64,000 nucleotides of DNA from Blattabacterium sp. (Mastotermes darwiniensis) str. MADAR (GTDB taxonomy: Bacteria > Bacteroidota > Bacteroidia > Flavobacteriales > Blattabacteriaceae): positions 35,701 to 99,700 of the forward strand of contig NC_016146.1 of the NCBI RefSeq assembly GCF_000233435.1. The letters run 5' to 3'. Shown here piece by piece: positions 53,089-62,379 of this stretch. The number at the start of each line of letters is the position of its first letter. The stretch's first letter is position 1. Under the pieces are notes generated by a model. It was given only the letters and a program-made list of their open reading frames with translations, did no database searches and had not been told where the DNA came from. The position numbers and the translations under genes were made by a program.

Positions 53089-53892
53089 ATGTCTTACAAT
53101 CTATTGAAGGGGAAAAAAGGAATTATATTTGGAGCTTTGGATGAAAATTCTATTGCTTGGAAGGTAGCAGAACGTGCTTATGAAGAAAAAGCGTCTTTTA
53201 TTTTAACCAATACTCCTGCCTCTTTAAGGATGGGAAAAATTCATGAATTATCTCATCAAACAGAATCTATGGTTATTCCTGCAGATGCTACTTCTATCGT
53301 AGATCTTAATATTTTGTTTGATAAAACTTTGGATCATTTTGGAGGAAAGATCGATTTTATCTTGCATTCCATAGCTATGTCCATCAATATTCGAAAAGGA
53401 AACCCTTATACCTCTCTTAATTATGATTTTTTGAGAAAGGGATGGGAAATCTCTTCTGTATCCTATCATAAGATTATGCAAACTGCTTGGAATAAAAATG
53501 CGATGAATAAATGGGGATCTATTGTTGCTATAACCTATGTGGCTTCTCAACGAAGTTTTCCTCATTATGGAGATATGTCGGATTATAAATCCTATCTGGA
53601 GAGTATAACACGTAATTTTGGTTATCATTGGGGAATAAAAAAAAAAGTCAGAGTTAATACGGTTTCACAATCTCCTAGTATGACAAAGTCCGCAAAGTCA
53701 ATCAAAGGATTCGATCAATTTTTTATTTTTTCAGAAAAAATATCCCCTTTAGGGAATGCCTCCGCACAAGATTGTGCCAACTATATAATTACACTTTTTT
53801 CGGATTTTACAAGAAAAGTAACGATGCAAAATTTGTATCATGATGGAGGTTTTTCTAAGACGGGAATTATTATTGAACCAATGATTTCATGA
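53089..53892 (+). CDS. fabI: Enoyl-[acyl-carrier-protein] reductase (NADH)
   Basis: Last reductive step in each round of fatty acid elongation; 267 residues from the ATG at 53089 (a TTG two codons earlier is less likely). The N-terminus LLKGKKGIIFGALDENSIAW is the nucleotide site, and SFPHYGDMSDYKSYLES carries the Tyr-x6-Lys catalytic pair. SQSPSMTKSA forms the substrate loop. Length and motifs match flavobacterial FabI closely. Confidence 0.95.
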   Translation: MSYNLLKGKKGIIFGALDENSIAWKVAERAYEEKASFILTNTPASLRMGKIHELSHQTESMVIPADATSIVDLNILFDKTLDHFGGKIDFILHSIAMSINIRKGNPYTSLNYDFLRKGWEISSVSYHKIMQTAWNKNAMNKWGSIVAITYVASQRSFPHYGDMSDYKSYLESITRNFGYHWGIKKKVRVNTVSQSPSMTKSAKSIKGFDQFFIFSEKISPLGNASAQDCANYIITLFSDFTRKVTMQNLYHDGGFSKTGIIIEPMIS

Positions 53893-53909
53893 TCTTTAAA
53901 AAATAAAAT

Positions 53910-54566
53910 ATGAAAAAAATTATTGCTCCATCCTTACTTTCAGCAAATTTGGCATTTTTGTATCGGGATATAGAAATGCTGAATGAAAGTGAAGCGGATT
54001 GGTTCCATATTGATATTATGGATTCCTCTTTTGTTTCTAATATTTCTTTTGGAACTTTGTTTATAAAATATGTAAAAAAATATGCCCATAAACCTATGGA
54101 TGTACATTTAATGATTTTGCAACCAGAACGATATATAGAACAATTAAAAGGTTGTGGAGCCGATCATTTGCATATTCATTATGAAGCTTGTATTCATTTA
54201 AACAAAACCATTTTTTCCATTAAAAAATATGGAATGAAAGTGGGGGTAGCAGTAAATCCTCACACTCCAGTTTGTCTTTTACAAGATATTATTCAAGATA
54301 TAGATTTTGTTTTGCTAATGAGTGTAAATCCTGGTTTTAGCGGACAAAAATTTATTAGTAGAACCTATCAAAAAATAGAAGATACTAAGGATTTAATCTT
54401 AAAAAAACATTCTTCTGCACTTATCGAAGTAGATGGAGGTATAAATTTAGAAAATGCTTCTTTATTATTCAAAAATGGAGCAGACATATTGGTAGCAGGA
54501 ACTACCATTTTTTCTAATAAAAACCCAAAAACAATTATTCATAGAATGAAACTAGGCAACAATTAA
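53910..54566 (+). CDS. rpe: Ribulose-phosphate 3-epimerase
   Basis: Interconverts ribulose 5-phosphate and xylulose 5-phosphate; 218 residues, TIM barrel. Signatures: IAPSLLSANLAFL at the N-terminus, HIDIMDSSFVSNISFG with the metal-binding His and Asp, SVNPGFSGQKF, and IEVDGGINLENA near the end. All catalytic residues look present. It provides pentose interconversion and links to the ribulose 5-phosphate used by RibB. Confidence 0.96.
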   Translation: MKKIIAPSLLSANLAFLYRDIEMLNESEADWFHIDIMDSSFVSNISFGTLFIKYVKKYAHKPMDVHLMILQPERYIEQLKGCGADHLHIHYEACIHLNKTIFSIKKYGMKVGVAVNPHTPVCLLQDIIQDIDFVLLMSVNPGFSGQKFISRTYQKIEDTKDLILKKHSSALIEVDGGINLENASLLFKNGADILVAGTTIFSNKNPKTIIHRMKLGNN

Positions 54567-54587
54567 AATCCGTAATTTTTGTCTTAT

Positions 54588-56405
54588 ATGATTTCCAAAG
54601 AAACTATAAAACGAATATTTTCTGCTTCCTGTATAGAAGAAGTTATAGGAGATTTTGTTTCTTTGAAAAAAAGTGGTCTCAATTATAGAGGTCTTAGTCC
54701 ATTTTCTAATGAAAAAACACCTTCTCTGATAGTTTCTCCTACAAAAAAAATATGGAAAGATTTCAGTTCTGGAAAAGGGGGGAATATTATTACATTTTTA
54801 ATGGAGCACGAAAATTTTTCTTATGTAGAATCCTTACATTATCTAGCTAAAAAGTATGATATAAAGATTCATGAATATGAAGTAAATTCAACCATTAGGA
54901 AAATTAATCATGATCAAAATTTATACTTAATACAGGATTATGCAAAATGTTTTTTCATTGAACAATTGCATTTTACAAAAGAAGGGAAAGAAAAAGGGTT
55001 GAACTATTTGATGAAACAAAGAAATTTTGATATAACAACGATTCATAAATTTGAATTAGGTTATGCACCTTATTCTTGTAATTCATTCACCAAAAAAGCT
55101 TTGAAAAAAGGATTTCAAATACGTGATTTAAAAAAATCTGGTCTTACTGGATTCAAACAATCCAATAATTTTGATTGTTTTCGTCAACGTGTAATTTTTC
55201 CAATACATAATCTATCAGGAATAGTTCTAGGATTTGGTGGGAGGTCTATCAGTAGCTATTCCCGTTCAACTAAATATCTAAATTCATCTGAGAATGATAT
55301 TTTTCAGAAAAGTAAAATCTTGTATGGGTTTTTTCAAGCTAAAACAACGATTTTGAAAGAAAATCTTTGTTATTTAGTAGAAGGGTATGCAGATGTACTT
55401 TCTTTACATCAATCTGGTATAAAAAATGTTGTCTCCTCTTCTGGAACTTCACTCACTATAGATCAAATACTATTGATCAAGAAATTTACGAAAAATATTA
55501 TTCTTTTTTATGATGGGGATATTTCCGGAATTAGAGCTTCTTTAAGAGGAATAAATATGATTTTAGAACAAGAAATAAACCTACGTTTAGTATTTATTCA
55601 TAATGGAGAAGATCCAGATATCTTGTCCAAAAAATATTCTTCTTCTCAATTGAGAGATTTTTTAGTCAACAACAGTTATAATTTTGTTTCTTTCAAACAA
55701 AAAATATATGAAAAATTCCACCAAGATGATCCAATTAAAAAATCATTTTTAGTTTGGAATATTCTGAATAGTATTTCAAAAATATCCAATCTTATTCAAA
55801 GAGAATTATACCTGCAAGAAGCTTCTAAAAAACTAAAAATACGTCAAGAAATTCTAATTTATGAATTGGGAAAGATAAGTAAAAAAACTTTTTATAATAA
55901 GGAAAAGAAGATTTCTTTAGAAAAAAAAAACATAAATTATCTTCTTATACTTGAAAAAAAATTGATACAATTAATTTTATTCTATGGGGATAAGATAATA
56001 AAAAAAGAAGGATACTACACTACGGTTTACGAAGAAATATTCCATACTTTTCAATGTCACAATTTACGTTTTTCTTTGAATTATCATCAAAAAATATTTG
56101 ATAAAATATGGTTACAAAAAAAAACCATAGAAAAATGTAAATTTTTTGAAAAAAAGAAAAAATTATATTCATTATCCCAATGGAATAGAAAAGGAATTGA
56201 AGTTCCATCCAAAAATGCAAACATAGATAGATATCTTATGGATCTTTTATTGAGATATAAGTCCCAATATTTTTTGAAATTGATTCAACAAGAGATCAAT
56301 AATTTTAAAAAAAATAGGGAGGATAATAAATTTTTTATAAAAAAAATAATGCATTTAACAAGTTTAAAAAATGAAATCAATAAAAAGTTACATCGATATG
56401 TATAA
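54588..56405 (+). CDS. dnaG: DNA primase with the zinc ligands replaced
   Basis: Synthesises RNA primers for replication; 605 residues from the ATG at 54588. The N-terminal CHC2 region keeps its outline (NYRGLSPFSNEKTPS, then IWKDFSSGKGGN), but all four zinc ligands are replaced: Ser37, Ser40, Asp58 and Ser61. I think similar substitutions occur in free-living flavobacteria, so this may be a lineage trait rather than decay. The TOPRIM core is intact (LVEGYADVLSL, FYDGDISGIRA). The C-terminal helicase-binding part is diverged. An in-frame A10 tract is at 55921-55930. Confidence 0.93.
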   Translation: MISKETIKRIFSASCIEEVIGDFVSLKKSGLNYRGLSPFSNEKTPSLIVSPTKKIWKDFSSGKGGNIITFLMEHENFSYVESLHYLAKKYDIKIHEYEVNSTIRKINHDQNLYLIQDYAKCFFIEQLHFTKEGKEKGLNYLMKQRNFDITTIHKFELGYAPYSCNSFTKKALKKGFQIRDLKKSGLTGFKQSNNFDCFRQRVIFPIHNLSGIVLGFGGRSISSYSRSTKYLNSSENDIFQKSKILYGFFQAKTTILKENLCYLVEGYADVLSLHQSGIKNVVSSSGTSLTIDQILLIKKFTKNIILFYDGDISGIRASLRGINMILEQEINLRLVFIHNGEDPDILSKKYSSSQLRDFLVNNSYNFVSFKQKIYEKFHQDDPIKKSFLVWNILNSISKISNLIQRELYLQEASKKLKIRQEILIYELGKISKKTFYNKEKKISLEKKNINYLLILEKKLIQLILFYGDKIIKKEGYYTTVYEEIFHTFQCHNLRFSLNYHQKIFDKIWLQKKTIEKCKFFEKKKKLYSLSQWNRKGIEVPSKNANIDRYLMDLLLRYKSQYFLKLIQQEINNFKKNREDNKFFIKKIMHLTSLKNEINKKLHRYV

Positions 56406-56476
56406 ATGAAATTCTTTTTTTATTTTTGATTCTTATAATAATTTTGGTAAATTCGTGCATATAAAAAATTGAAAAA

Positions 56477-57103
56477 ATGAATACATTAATTGCAAAAAAG
56501 GCGCCTAATTTTACGGCTAACGCTGTATTGAATGGAAAAGACATTGTTCCCAATTTTACTTTGGGACAGTTTAAGGGGAGTAAGTATGTATTGCTTTTTT
56601 TCTATCCTAAGGATTTTACTTTTGTTTGTCCCACAGAGATATACGCATTTCAAGAAAGAAGTAAAGATTTTGAATCAAGAAATGTACAAATCATTGCTAT
56701 ATCTACAGATACGGAACAATCTCACTGGGCTTGGTTACAAATACCAAAAGAGAAAGGTGGAATATACGGGGTAACTTATCCTATCGTTTCTGATATAAAT
56801 AAAACAATATCCCACAACTATGGAGTTTTATCTGGAAATTGGATTTTAAATAATGAAGAATTAAAAGCTACGGGAGAAATTATTGCTTATAGAGGATTAT
56901 TTTTAATAGACAAAAAAGGGTTTATACGACATATTTTAATTAATGACTTTCCTTTAGGAAGAAATGTCGATGAAGCTATTCGTATGGTAGACGCTCTTCA
57001 GTACTATGAAAAAAGTGGAGAAGTTTGCCCAGCAAATTGGACAAAAGGGAAAAAAGCTATGAAGGCAAGTCATTGTGGACTGTTAGATTATTTTTCCTCT
57101 TAA
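56477..57103 (+). CDS. 2-Cys peroxiredoxin (AhpC/TSA family)
   Basis: Reduces hydrogen peroxide and organic peroxides; 208 residues. The peroxidatic Cys is in DFTFVCPTEIYAFQ and the resolving Cys in SGEVCPANWTKG, the typical 2-Cys layout. It is probably recycled by the thioredoxin encoded at 29.1 kb. A possible -7 box TAATTTTG sits at 56439-56446. This is one of few stress genes in the window and fits an aerobic symbiont. Confidence 0.94.
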   Translation: MNTLIAKKAPNFTANAVLNGKDIVPNFTLGQFKGSKYVLLFFYPKDFTFVCPTEIYAFQERSKDFESRNVQIIAISTDTEQSHWAWLQIPKEKGGIYGVTYPIVSDINKTISHNYGVLSGNWILNNEELKATGEIIAYRGLFLIDKKGFIRHILINDFPLGRNVDEAIRMVDALQYYEKSGEVCPANWTKGKKAMKASHCGLLDYFSS

Positions 57104-57113
57104 CTTCATAAAA

Positions 57114-58439
57114 ATGGGAAAAAAAAAAGTAGCTTTTTATACCCTTGGATGCAAACTAAATTATGCAGAAACTTCTACGATAGCAAGGAAATTTTCGAAT
57201 TTAAATTATGAACATGTTTCTTTCAATAGTTGTTCAGATATATATGTGATCAATAGTTGTTCTGTAACAAAAAAGGCAGATACTGAATTTAAGTACATGG
57301 TACGTCTTTTTCTGAGTAAAAATGCAAAAGCTTTTATTATTGCGATAGGATGTTATGCACAACTTAATCCTAAAGAAGTTTCTTATATTCGTGGTGTAGA
57401 TCTTGTATTAGGTTATGAAGAAAAATTTCAAATAACCGATTATATAGATCGAGTATTTTTATTAAAAAGATATCCTGCAAAAATTATTTCAAGAAATACA
57501 TATTATTCTTATTTCTCATCGTATTCTATTGGGGATAGAACTCGTTCTTTTTTTAAAATCCAAGATGGATGTGATTACAAGTGTAGTTATTGTATTATTC
57601 CAATGGCAAGAGGATACTCTCGTTCCGAGAGTATAGAAAATGTTTTGAAACAAATAAAGTTTCTTTTTAATAAAGGGGTTAAAGAAATAGTATTGACTGG
57701 AATAAATATTGGAGACTATGGAAAGAAAATATACGGAAATCATGAACGTCGTTCCTATACATTTTTCGATTTGATACAGGCTATAGATCAAATAAAAGAA
57801 AAAGGAAGAATCCGTTTATCCTCAATAGAACCTAATTTATTGAGAGAAGAATGTATAGAATTTTTATCGAAAAGCAAACATTTTGTTCCTCATTTTCATA
57901 TACCTTTACAATCTGGAAGTAACTACATATTGAAAAAAATGCAGAGACGTTATGGACGAGAACTTTATCAAGAAAAAGTGAAAATAATCCGATATTTTAT
58001 TCCAGATGCTTATATAGGTTCAGATATTATTGTTGGATTTCCTGGAGAAACGCATAGACATTTTTTAGAAACTTATCATTTTTTGAAAAAATTAGAGATT
58101 TCTTCTCTACACATATTCTCTTATTCTCAAAGACCGAATACAACATCTATATACCTACAACAGGAAAAGGTTTCTAAAAAAATACAATGGAAACGTAACA
58201 AAATATTAAGAGGACTTTCCAAACAAAAATATAGTTCTTTTTGTGAAAGACAAATTTTTACTAAAAAAACTGTTTTGTTTGAGAAAAATTCTATAAATAA
58301 TGAGTATTTGTATGGATATACTGAAAATTATATTAGAACAAAGATATTTTCGAATCCTATATTTAGAAACACTTTACAAGAGGTATTTCTAACTAAATTA
58401 GATAAAGATGGGGTAATGATTGCTAAACCTTTTCTTTAA
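57114..58439 (+). CDS. mtaB: tRNA t6A37 methylthiotransferase MtaB
   Basis: Radical SAM enzyme that adds a methylthio group to t6A37 of certain tRNAs; 441 residues. The N-terminal UPF0004 domain starts VAFYTLGCKLNYAETSTIA, and its Cys residues (12, about 46 and 80) bind an auxiliary cluster. The radical SAM motif is CDYKCSYC (CxxxCxxC). The TLGCKLN wording favours MtaB over MiaB. An A10 tract at codons 2-5 (57119-57128) is in frame. The 3' end overlaps the convergent lipB by 17 bases. Confidence 0.93.
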   Translation: MGKKKVAFYTLGCKLNYAETSTIARKFSNLNYEHVSFNSCSDIYVINSCSVTKKADTEFKYMVRLFLSKNAKAFIIAIGCYAQLNPKEVSYIRGVDLVLGYEEKFQITDYIDRVFLLKRYPAKIISRNTYYSYFSSYSIGDRTRSFFKIQDGCDYKCSYCIIPMARGYSRSESIENVLKQIKFLFNKGVKEIVLTGINIGDYGKKIYGNHERRSYTFFDLIQAIDQIKEKGRIRLSSIEPNLLREECIEFLSKSKHFVPHFHIPLQSGSNYILKKMQRRYGRELYQEKVKIIRYFIPDAYIGSDIIVGFPGETHRHFLETYHFLKKLEISSLHIFSYSQRPNTTSIYLQQEKVSKKIQWKRNKILRGLSKQKYSSFCERQIFTKKTVLFEKNSINNEYLYGYTENYIRTKIFSNPIFRNTLQEVFLTKLDKDGVMIAKPFL

Positions 58440-59127
58440 TGAATTCTACATCAAAAATTTCTTGAAAAGATCTTTTTACTAGATGTTTAACTTCTGAAAA
58501 AGATATCTTATTGTTTAATTCTTTCTTTAAAGAAGTTACTTCTTTATTTAAAATACCACAAGGAATGATATAATCGAAATACCGTAAATCTGTGTTTACA
58601 TTTAGAGCAAATCCATGCATAGTTACCCAACGACTCATTCTAATTCCTATAGAACATATTTTTCTAGATTTACCTTTTTTTCCCTTTAACCAAACTCCTG
58701 TTTGTCCTTTTTCTCGTTTTCCTTTTATTTCATAATTTTTTAATAAAAAATGGATAATCACTTCTTCTAAAAGACGTAGGTATTTATGGATATCCGTAAA
58801 GAAATAATCCATATTTAAAATTGGATATACAACTAATTGTCCAGGACCATGGTAAGTGATATCTCCACCTCTATCTGTTTGATAAAATGTAGCCTTTATT
58901 TTTTTTAAAAAAACCGATGAAACTAATAAATGTTTATATTTCCCATTTTTTCCTATGGTATATACATGGGGATGTTCCACAAATAGCAAATATCCTGCTA
59001 TTTTTTGAGAAAGTCTATCATTTACTTTTTTTTGTATGATATCATCAAATAATATTTTCTGATATTTCCAAGTTTCTTTATATTCTTTTTTTCCTAAGTC
59101 CTCGAAGAAGAGGATTTTTTTTCTCAT
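58423..59127 (-). CDS. lipB: Octanoyl-ACP:protein N-octanoyltransferase
   Basis: Transfers octanoyl groups from acyl carrier protein to lipoyl domains such as that of SucB; 234 residues. Signatures: GGDITYHGPGQLVVYP, KICSIGIRMSRWVTMHGFALNV, and the acyl-thioester Cys in IIPCGI. Length is normal. LipA, which inserts sulfur, is not in the window. It is divergent from lysS; a possible -7 box TACATTTG reads on the minus strand at 59186-59179. Confidence 0.93.
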   Translation of the reverse strand: MRKKILFFEDLGKKEYKETWKYQKILFDDIIQKKVNDRLSQKIAGYLLFVEHPHVYTIGKNGKYKHLLVSSVFLKKIKATFYQTDRGGDITYHGPGQLVVYPILNMDYFFTDIHKYLRLLEEVIIHFLLKNYEIKGKREKGQTGVWLKGKKGKSRKICSIGIRMSRWVTMHGFALNVNTDLRYFDYIIPCGILNKEVTSLKKELNNKISFSEVKHLVKRSFQEIFDVEFIKEKV

Positions 59128-59231
59128 AGTTTTTTATTTTTGAAAAATTTCTTTCAAATAAGAATATAATAAAAAAAACAAATGTACCTTCGTATTTTGT
59201 TTTTACTACGCTTCTGAATAAAAAGAGTTTT

Positions 59232-60734
59232 ATGCCTAACTTATCCGAACAACAAATTATACGTAGAAAAAAACTAAATCAACTAAGACTATTAGGAATC
59301 AATCCTTATCCAACAGAGGAGTATTGCATTACCAACACCATTGTTGATATACAAAAAAATTTTATAGAGAAAGAAACCATCAGTATAGCTGGACGTTTAA
59401 TACGTTTGCGAATTTTAGGAAAAGCATCTTTTGGAGAAATTAAAGACCATACTGGACGTATACAAATATACTTTAATAAGAATCATTTTTACTCAGAAAA
59501 AATGGGGAAAGAGGATTCCTACAATATTCTTTTAAAGAAACTTATAGATATAGGAGATATTATTGGAGTTAAAGGTTTTTTATTTAAGACAAAGATGGAT
59601 GAAATTACTATCCATGTTCATAGATTAACTTTACTGTCTAAATCTTTACGTCCATTACCACAAGTAAAAGTGGATAAAAATAAAAAAATATATGATGCCT
59701 TTTCTAATACAGAACAACGTTATCGTATGCGTTATGTAGATCTTATTGTGAATGATCATGTGAAAGAAATCTTTTTAAAAAGAACTCGTATAATACGAGA
59801 AATTAGAAATTTTTTAGACCATAAAGGTTATCTAGAAGTAGACACTCCTATTCTACAATCCATTCCTGGTGGAGCTATAGCTCGTCCTTTTATAACCTAT
59901 CATAATTCACTTGGAATTCCATTATATTTGCGTATTGCTAATGAACTTTATTTGAAAAGACTAATAATTGGTGGTTTTCATGGAGTCTATGAATTTTCTA
60001 AGAATTTTAGAAATGAAGGAATGGATCGTCTTCATAATCCAGAATTTACTGTGCTAGAACTTTATGTTGCTTACAAAGATTATTATTGGATGATGAAATT
60101 CACAGAAGAACTTATGAAGTGTATTTACAAAAAAGTACAAAATGAATATAATATAGAAAAAAAAAACAATTGGATTAGCTTTCAAACTCCGTTCCCTAGA
60201 ATCCCTATTTTTGAGGCCATTAAAAAAAATACTGGATTGGATATCAAAGATATGGAAGAGGAAGGATTAAGAAAAATTTGTAAAAAATTGCATATAGTGG
60301 AAAATAGAAAAATGAACAAATCTAAAATGATTGAGAACATTTTTGAAGAAAAATGCAAAAAACATTATAAAAATCCGACTTTCATTATTGATTATCCTGT
60401 AGAAATGAGTCCTTTAACTAAAAGACATCGTCATAAAAAAAATTTATCAGAACGTTTTGAACTTATTATCAATGGACAAGAAATTGCTAATGCTTATTCA
60501 GAACTTAATGATCCTATAGATCAACTTGATCGTTTTCGAAAACAAATATCAGAAAAAAATACAGATGAATCTATGTTTATTGATCAAGATTTTATACGTG
60601 CTTTAGAATTTGGAATGCCTCCTACTGCAGGTATTGGAATTGGAATAGATAGATTAGTGATGTTACTGACACAAAAAAATTCTATTCAGGAAGTCTTATT
60701 TTTTCCGCAAATGCGTCCAGAAAATAGAGAATAA
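59232..60734 (+). CDS. lysS: Lysyl-tRNA synthetase, class II
   Basis: Charges tRNA-Lys; 500 residues. The N-terminal OB anticodon-binding domain covers about residues 40-150 (SIAGRLIRLRILGKASF). Class II motif 2 is FRNEGMDRLHNPEFT and motif 3 is GIGIGIDRLVMLL. It appears complete. The gene ends 2 bases before the convergent amidohydrolase stop. An A10 tract at 60157-60166 is in frame. Confidence 0.97.
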   Translation: MPNLSEQQIIRRKKLNQLRLLGINPYPTEEYCITNTIVDIQKNFIEKETISIAGRLIRLRILGKASFGEIKDHTGRIQIYFNKNHFYSEKMGKEDSYNILLKKLIDIGDIIGVKGFLFKTKMDEITIHVHRLTLLSKSLRPLPQVKVDKNKKIYDAFSNTEQRYRMRYVDLIVNDHVKEIFLKRTRIIREIRNFLDHKGYLEVDTPILQSIPGGAIARPFITYHNSLGIPLYLRIANELYLKRLIIGGFHGVYEFSKNFRNEGMDRLHNPEFTVLELYVAYKDYYWMMKFTEELMKCIYKKVQNEYNIEKKNNWISFQTPFPRIPIFEAIKKNTGLDIKDMEEEGLRKICKKLHIVENRKMNKSKMIENIFEEKCKKHYKNPTFIIDYPVEMSPLTKRHRHKKNLSERFELIINGQEIANAYSELNDPIDQLDRFRKQISEKNTDESMFIDQDFIRALEFGMPPTAGIGIGIDRLVMLLTQKNSIQEVLFFPQMRPENRE

Positions 60735-60736
60735 GA

Positions 60737-61696
60737 TTATTTGACTCCTAATACTTTTAATCCATTTTTCGTAGAAATTTCCACCAAATGGTCGATGTCA
60801 TAATAATGACAAGCTTCTAACATAACACGCAATTCTATCCAAAGATTTCCATCAGAAAAAGGTTTGTATATATCACAGATATTATCGGTTCCAAAAGCTA
60901 CTATAATTCCTTCAGAAACCATTTCATCCACTGGAGTAATGGAATTATGGCTAGGAGTAAAACGTTCACTTCTAGTGTGATCAATCCAAGCAATAGGACA
61001 AGATATTACCATTAAATGAGCTCTTTTCATTAATTGGTATATTTCATAACGATATTTTCTATCATGTGCTGCTAAAGAAATACTATGTATCGCGACTACT
61101 TTTCCTTGCATCCCATATTCAATAGTTTTTTTCGCTAGTTTTTCAGTTTCTTTTTCTTCATTGGTATTAAATTGATCCACATGTACATGTACTAACTTTC
61201 CCTCTTTTTTAGCTATTTTTAGTAAAATATCGATATGTTCATCTTCTCTTCCATAATCCTTAGCGGGTAATCCTCCAATAATATCTACAAATTCCACTGA
61301 TTGATCCAACCAATATTTCGATTTTTTATCCAAAACTCCTTTAAGAACTTGATTGGCGAAACGTAGATGAATAGAACGACCATAATTATTTCTCAATTTT
61401 TTAGCCGCTTTTAATGCCCTATCTTCAATAATTTCATCCACATCAATAAAAGTACATAATGCTTGTGTTCCTTGCCTTAAGAAGTATTCCAAAGCTTTTT
61501 CCATACGAATATAAATGTCCTCTTCTGTAGCTAAACGTTTCATTTCATCAACTAAATACCATTTTTTTTTAAGAGAATAATAAGAGTATTTAAAATTCTT
61601 GTTGGTTAGAGTATAAGCTCTATCCAAGTGTGCATGAGCATTCACCCATCCTCCTTTTTGTTTGACTTTTTCTATAATAATTTTTTTAGGATTCAT
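60737..61696 (-). CDS. Amidohydrolase related to cytosine deaminases, substrate unknown
   Basis: Metal-dependent amidohydrolase of about 319 residues from the ATG at 61696; a start at 61720 would overlap rsmG by 19 bases. Metal ligands of the cytosine-deaminase-like group are visible: NAHAHLDRAYT (His21, His23), LVHVHVDQ, VAIHSISLA and GTDNICDIYKP with the final Asp. This active site would support deamination or amide hydrolysis of a small ring compound. No pyrimidine or urea gene is adjacent, so the substrate is open. It follows rsmG by 5 bases and is probably cotranscribed. Confidence 0.83.
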   Translation of the reverse strand: MNPKKIIIEKVKQKGGWVNAHAHLDRAYTLTNKNFKYSYYSLKKKWYLVDEMKRLATEEDIYIRMEKALEYFLRQGTQALCTFIDVDEIIEDRALKAAKKLRNNYGRSIHLRFANQVLKGVLDKKSKYWLDQSVEFVDIIGGLPAKDYGREDEHIDILLKIAKKEGKLVHVHVDQFNTNEEKETEKLAKKTIEYGMQGKVVAIHSISLAAHDRKYRYEIYQLMKRAHLMVISCPIAWIDHTRSERFTPSHNSITPVDEMVSEGIIVAFGTDNICDIYKPFSDGNLWIELRVMLEACHYYDIDHLVEISTKNGLKVLGVK

Positions 61697-61701
61697 AACT
61701 T

Positions 61702-62328
61702 TTAAATATTGGAAATCCAAATAACTTTTTTAGTTATAAAAAATGATTCTTGAAAATAATTTCTTAGAGGATATTCTACCGCGTGAGGGAATTTTTTTAA
61801 TTCATCAGAAAGATCTCCTCCTTTTATATATAAGGATCCATTCTTAATTTTACAGTTAGATTTGCATCTAAATTTATTTTTTATCCAATTATGTATTTTT
61901 TCTATTTTTGCTACATATCTGCTGACAACGAAATCAAATCTATATTCTAATTTTTCTGCACGTATACAAATAGCATGCGCATTTTTTAATTGTAGATTAT
62001 GGATAATTTTTTCTACAATGTTAATTTTTTTACTAATGGAATCAACTAATATAAATTCTGTATGAGGAAAAATTATAGATAAAGGTATTCCTGGAAAACC
62101 ACCTCCCGTTCCTAAATCCATAACACACGATCCAGGAAAAAAAGAAAATACTTTAGCAATTCCTAAACAAAAAAGAACATGTTGTTGATAAAAATTGTAT
62201 AATTTTCTTCTAGAAATAATATTTACATAAGAATTCCAATAGGCATACAAATCTTTCAATAAAGACAATTTATTGATTTGTTGATCCAATAAATCTGGAA
62301 AATACTTTTTAATTAATTCCATAATCAT
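61702..62328 (-). CDS. rsmG: 16S rRNA (guanine527-N7)-methyltransferase
   Basis: SAM-dependent methyltransferase acting on G527 of 16S rRNA; 208 residues. The SAM motif is CVMDLGTGGGFPGIPL. The N-terminal helix region (LYAYWNSYVNIISR) and FDFVVSRYVAKI are family-typical. Met3 (62322) is an alternative start. It is divergent from aspC across 51 bases. Confidence 0.94.
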   Translation of the reverse strand: MIMELIKKYFPDLLDQQINKLSLLKDLYAYWNSYVNIISRRKLYNFYQQHVLFCLGIAKVFSFFPGSCVMDLGTGGGFPGIPLSIIFPHTEFILVDSISKKINIVEKIIHNLQLKNAHAICIRAEKLEYRFDFVVSRYVAKIEKIHNWIKNKFRCKSNCKIKNGSLYIKGGDLSDELKKFPHAVEYPLRNYFQESFFITKKVIWISNI

Positions 62329-62348
62329 AATTTATAATCAAATTTATT

Positions 62349-62356
62349 TAGATTTG
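62349..62356 (+). promoter_or_regulatory. Possible -7 element upstream of aspC
   Basis: TAGATTTG fits TAnnTTTG, 23 bases before the aspC ATG in the 51-base divergent spacer. No -33 TTG is found at the expected distance. Confidence 0.27.
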
Positions 62357-62379
62357 CCATCATTTCAAATTTTCTATCT

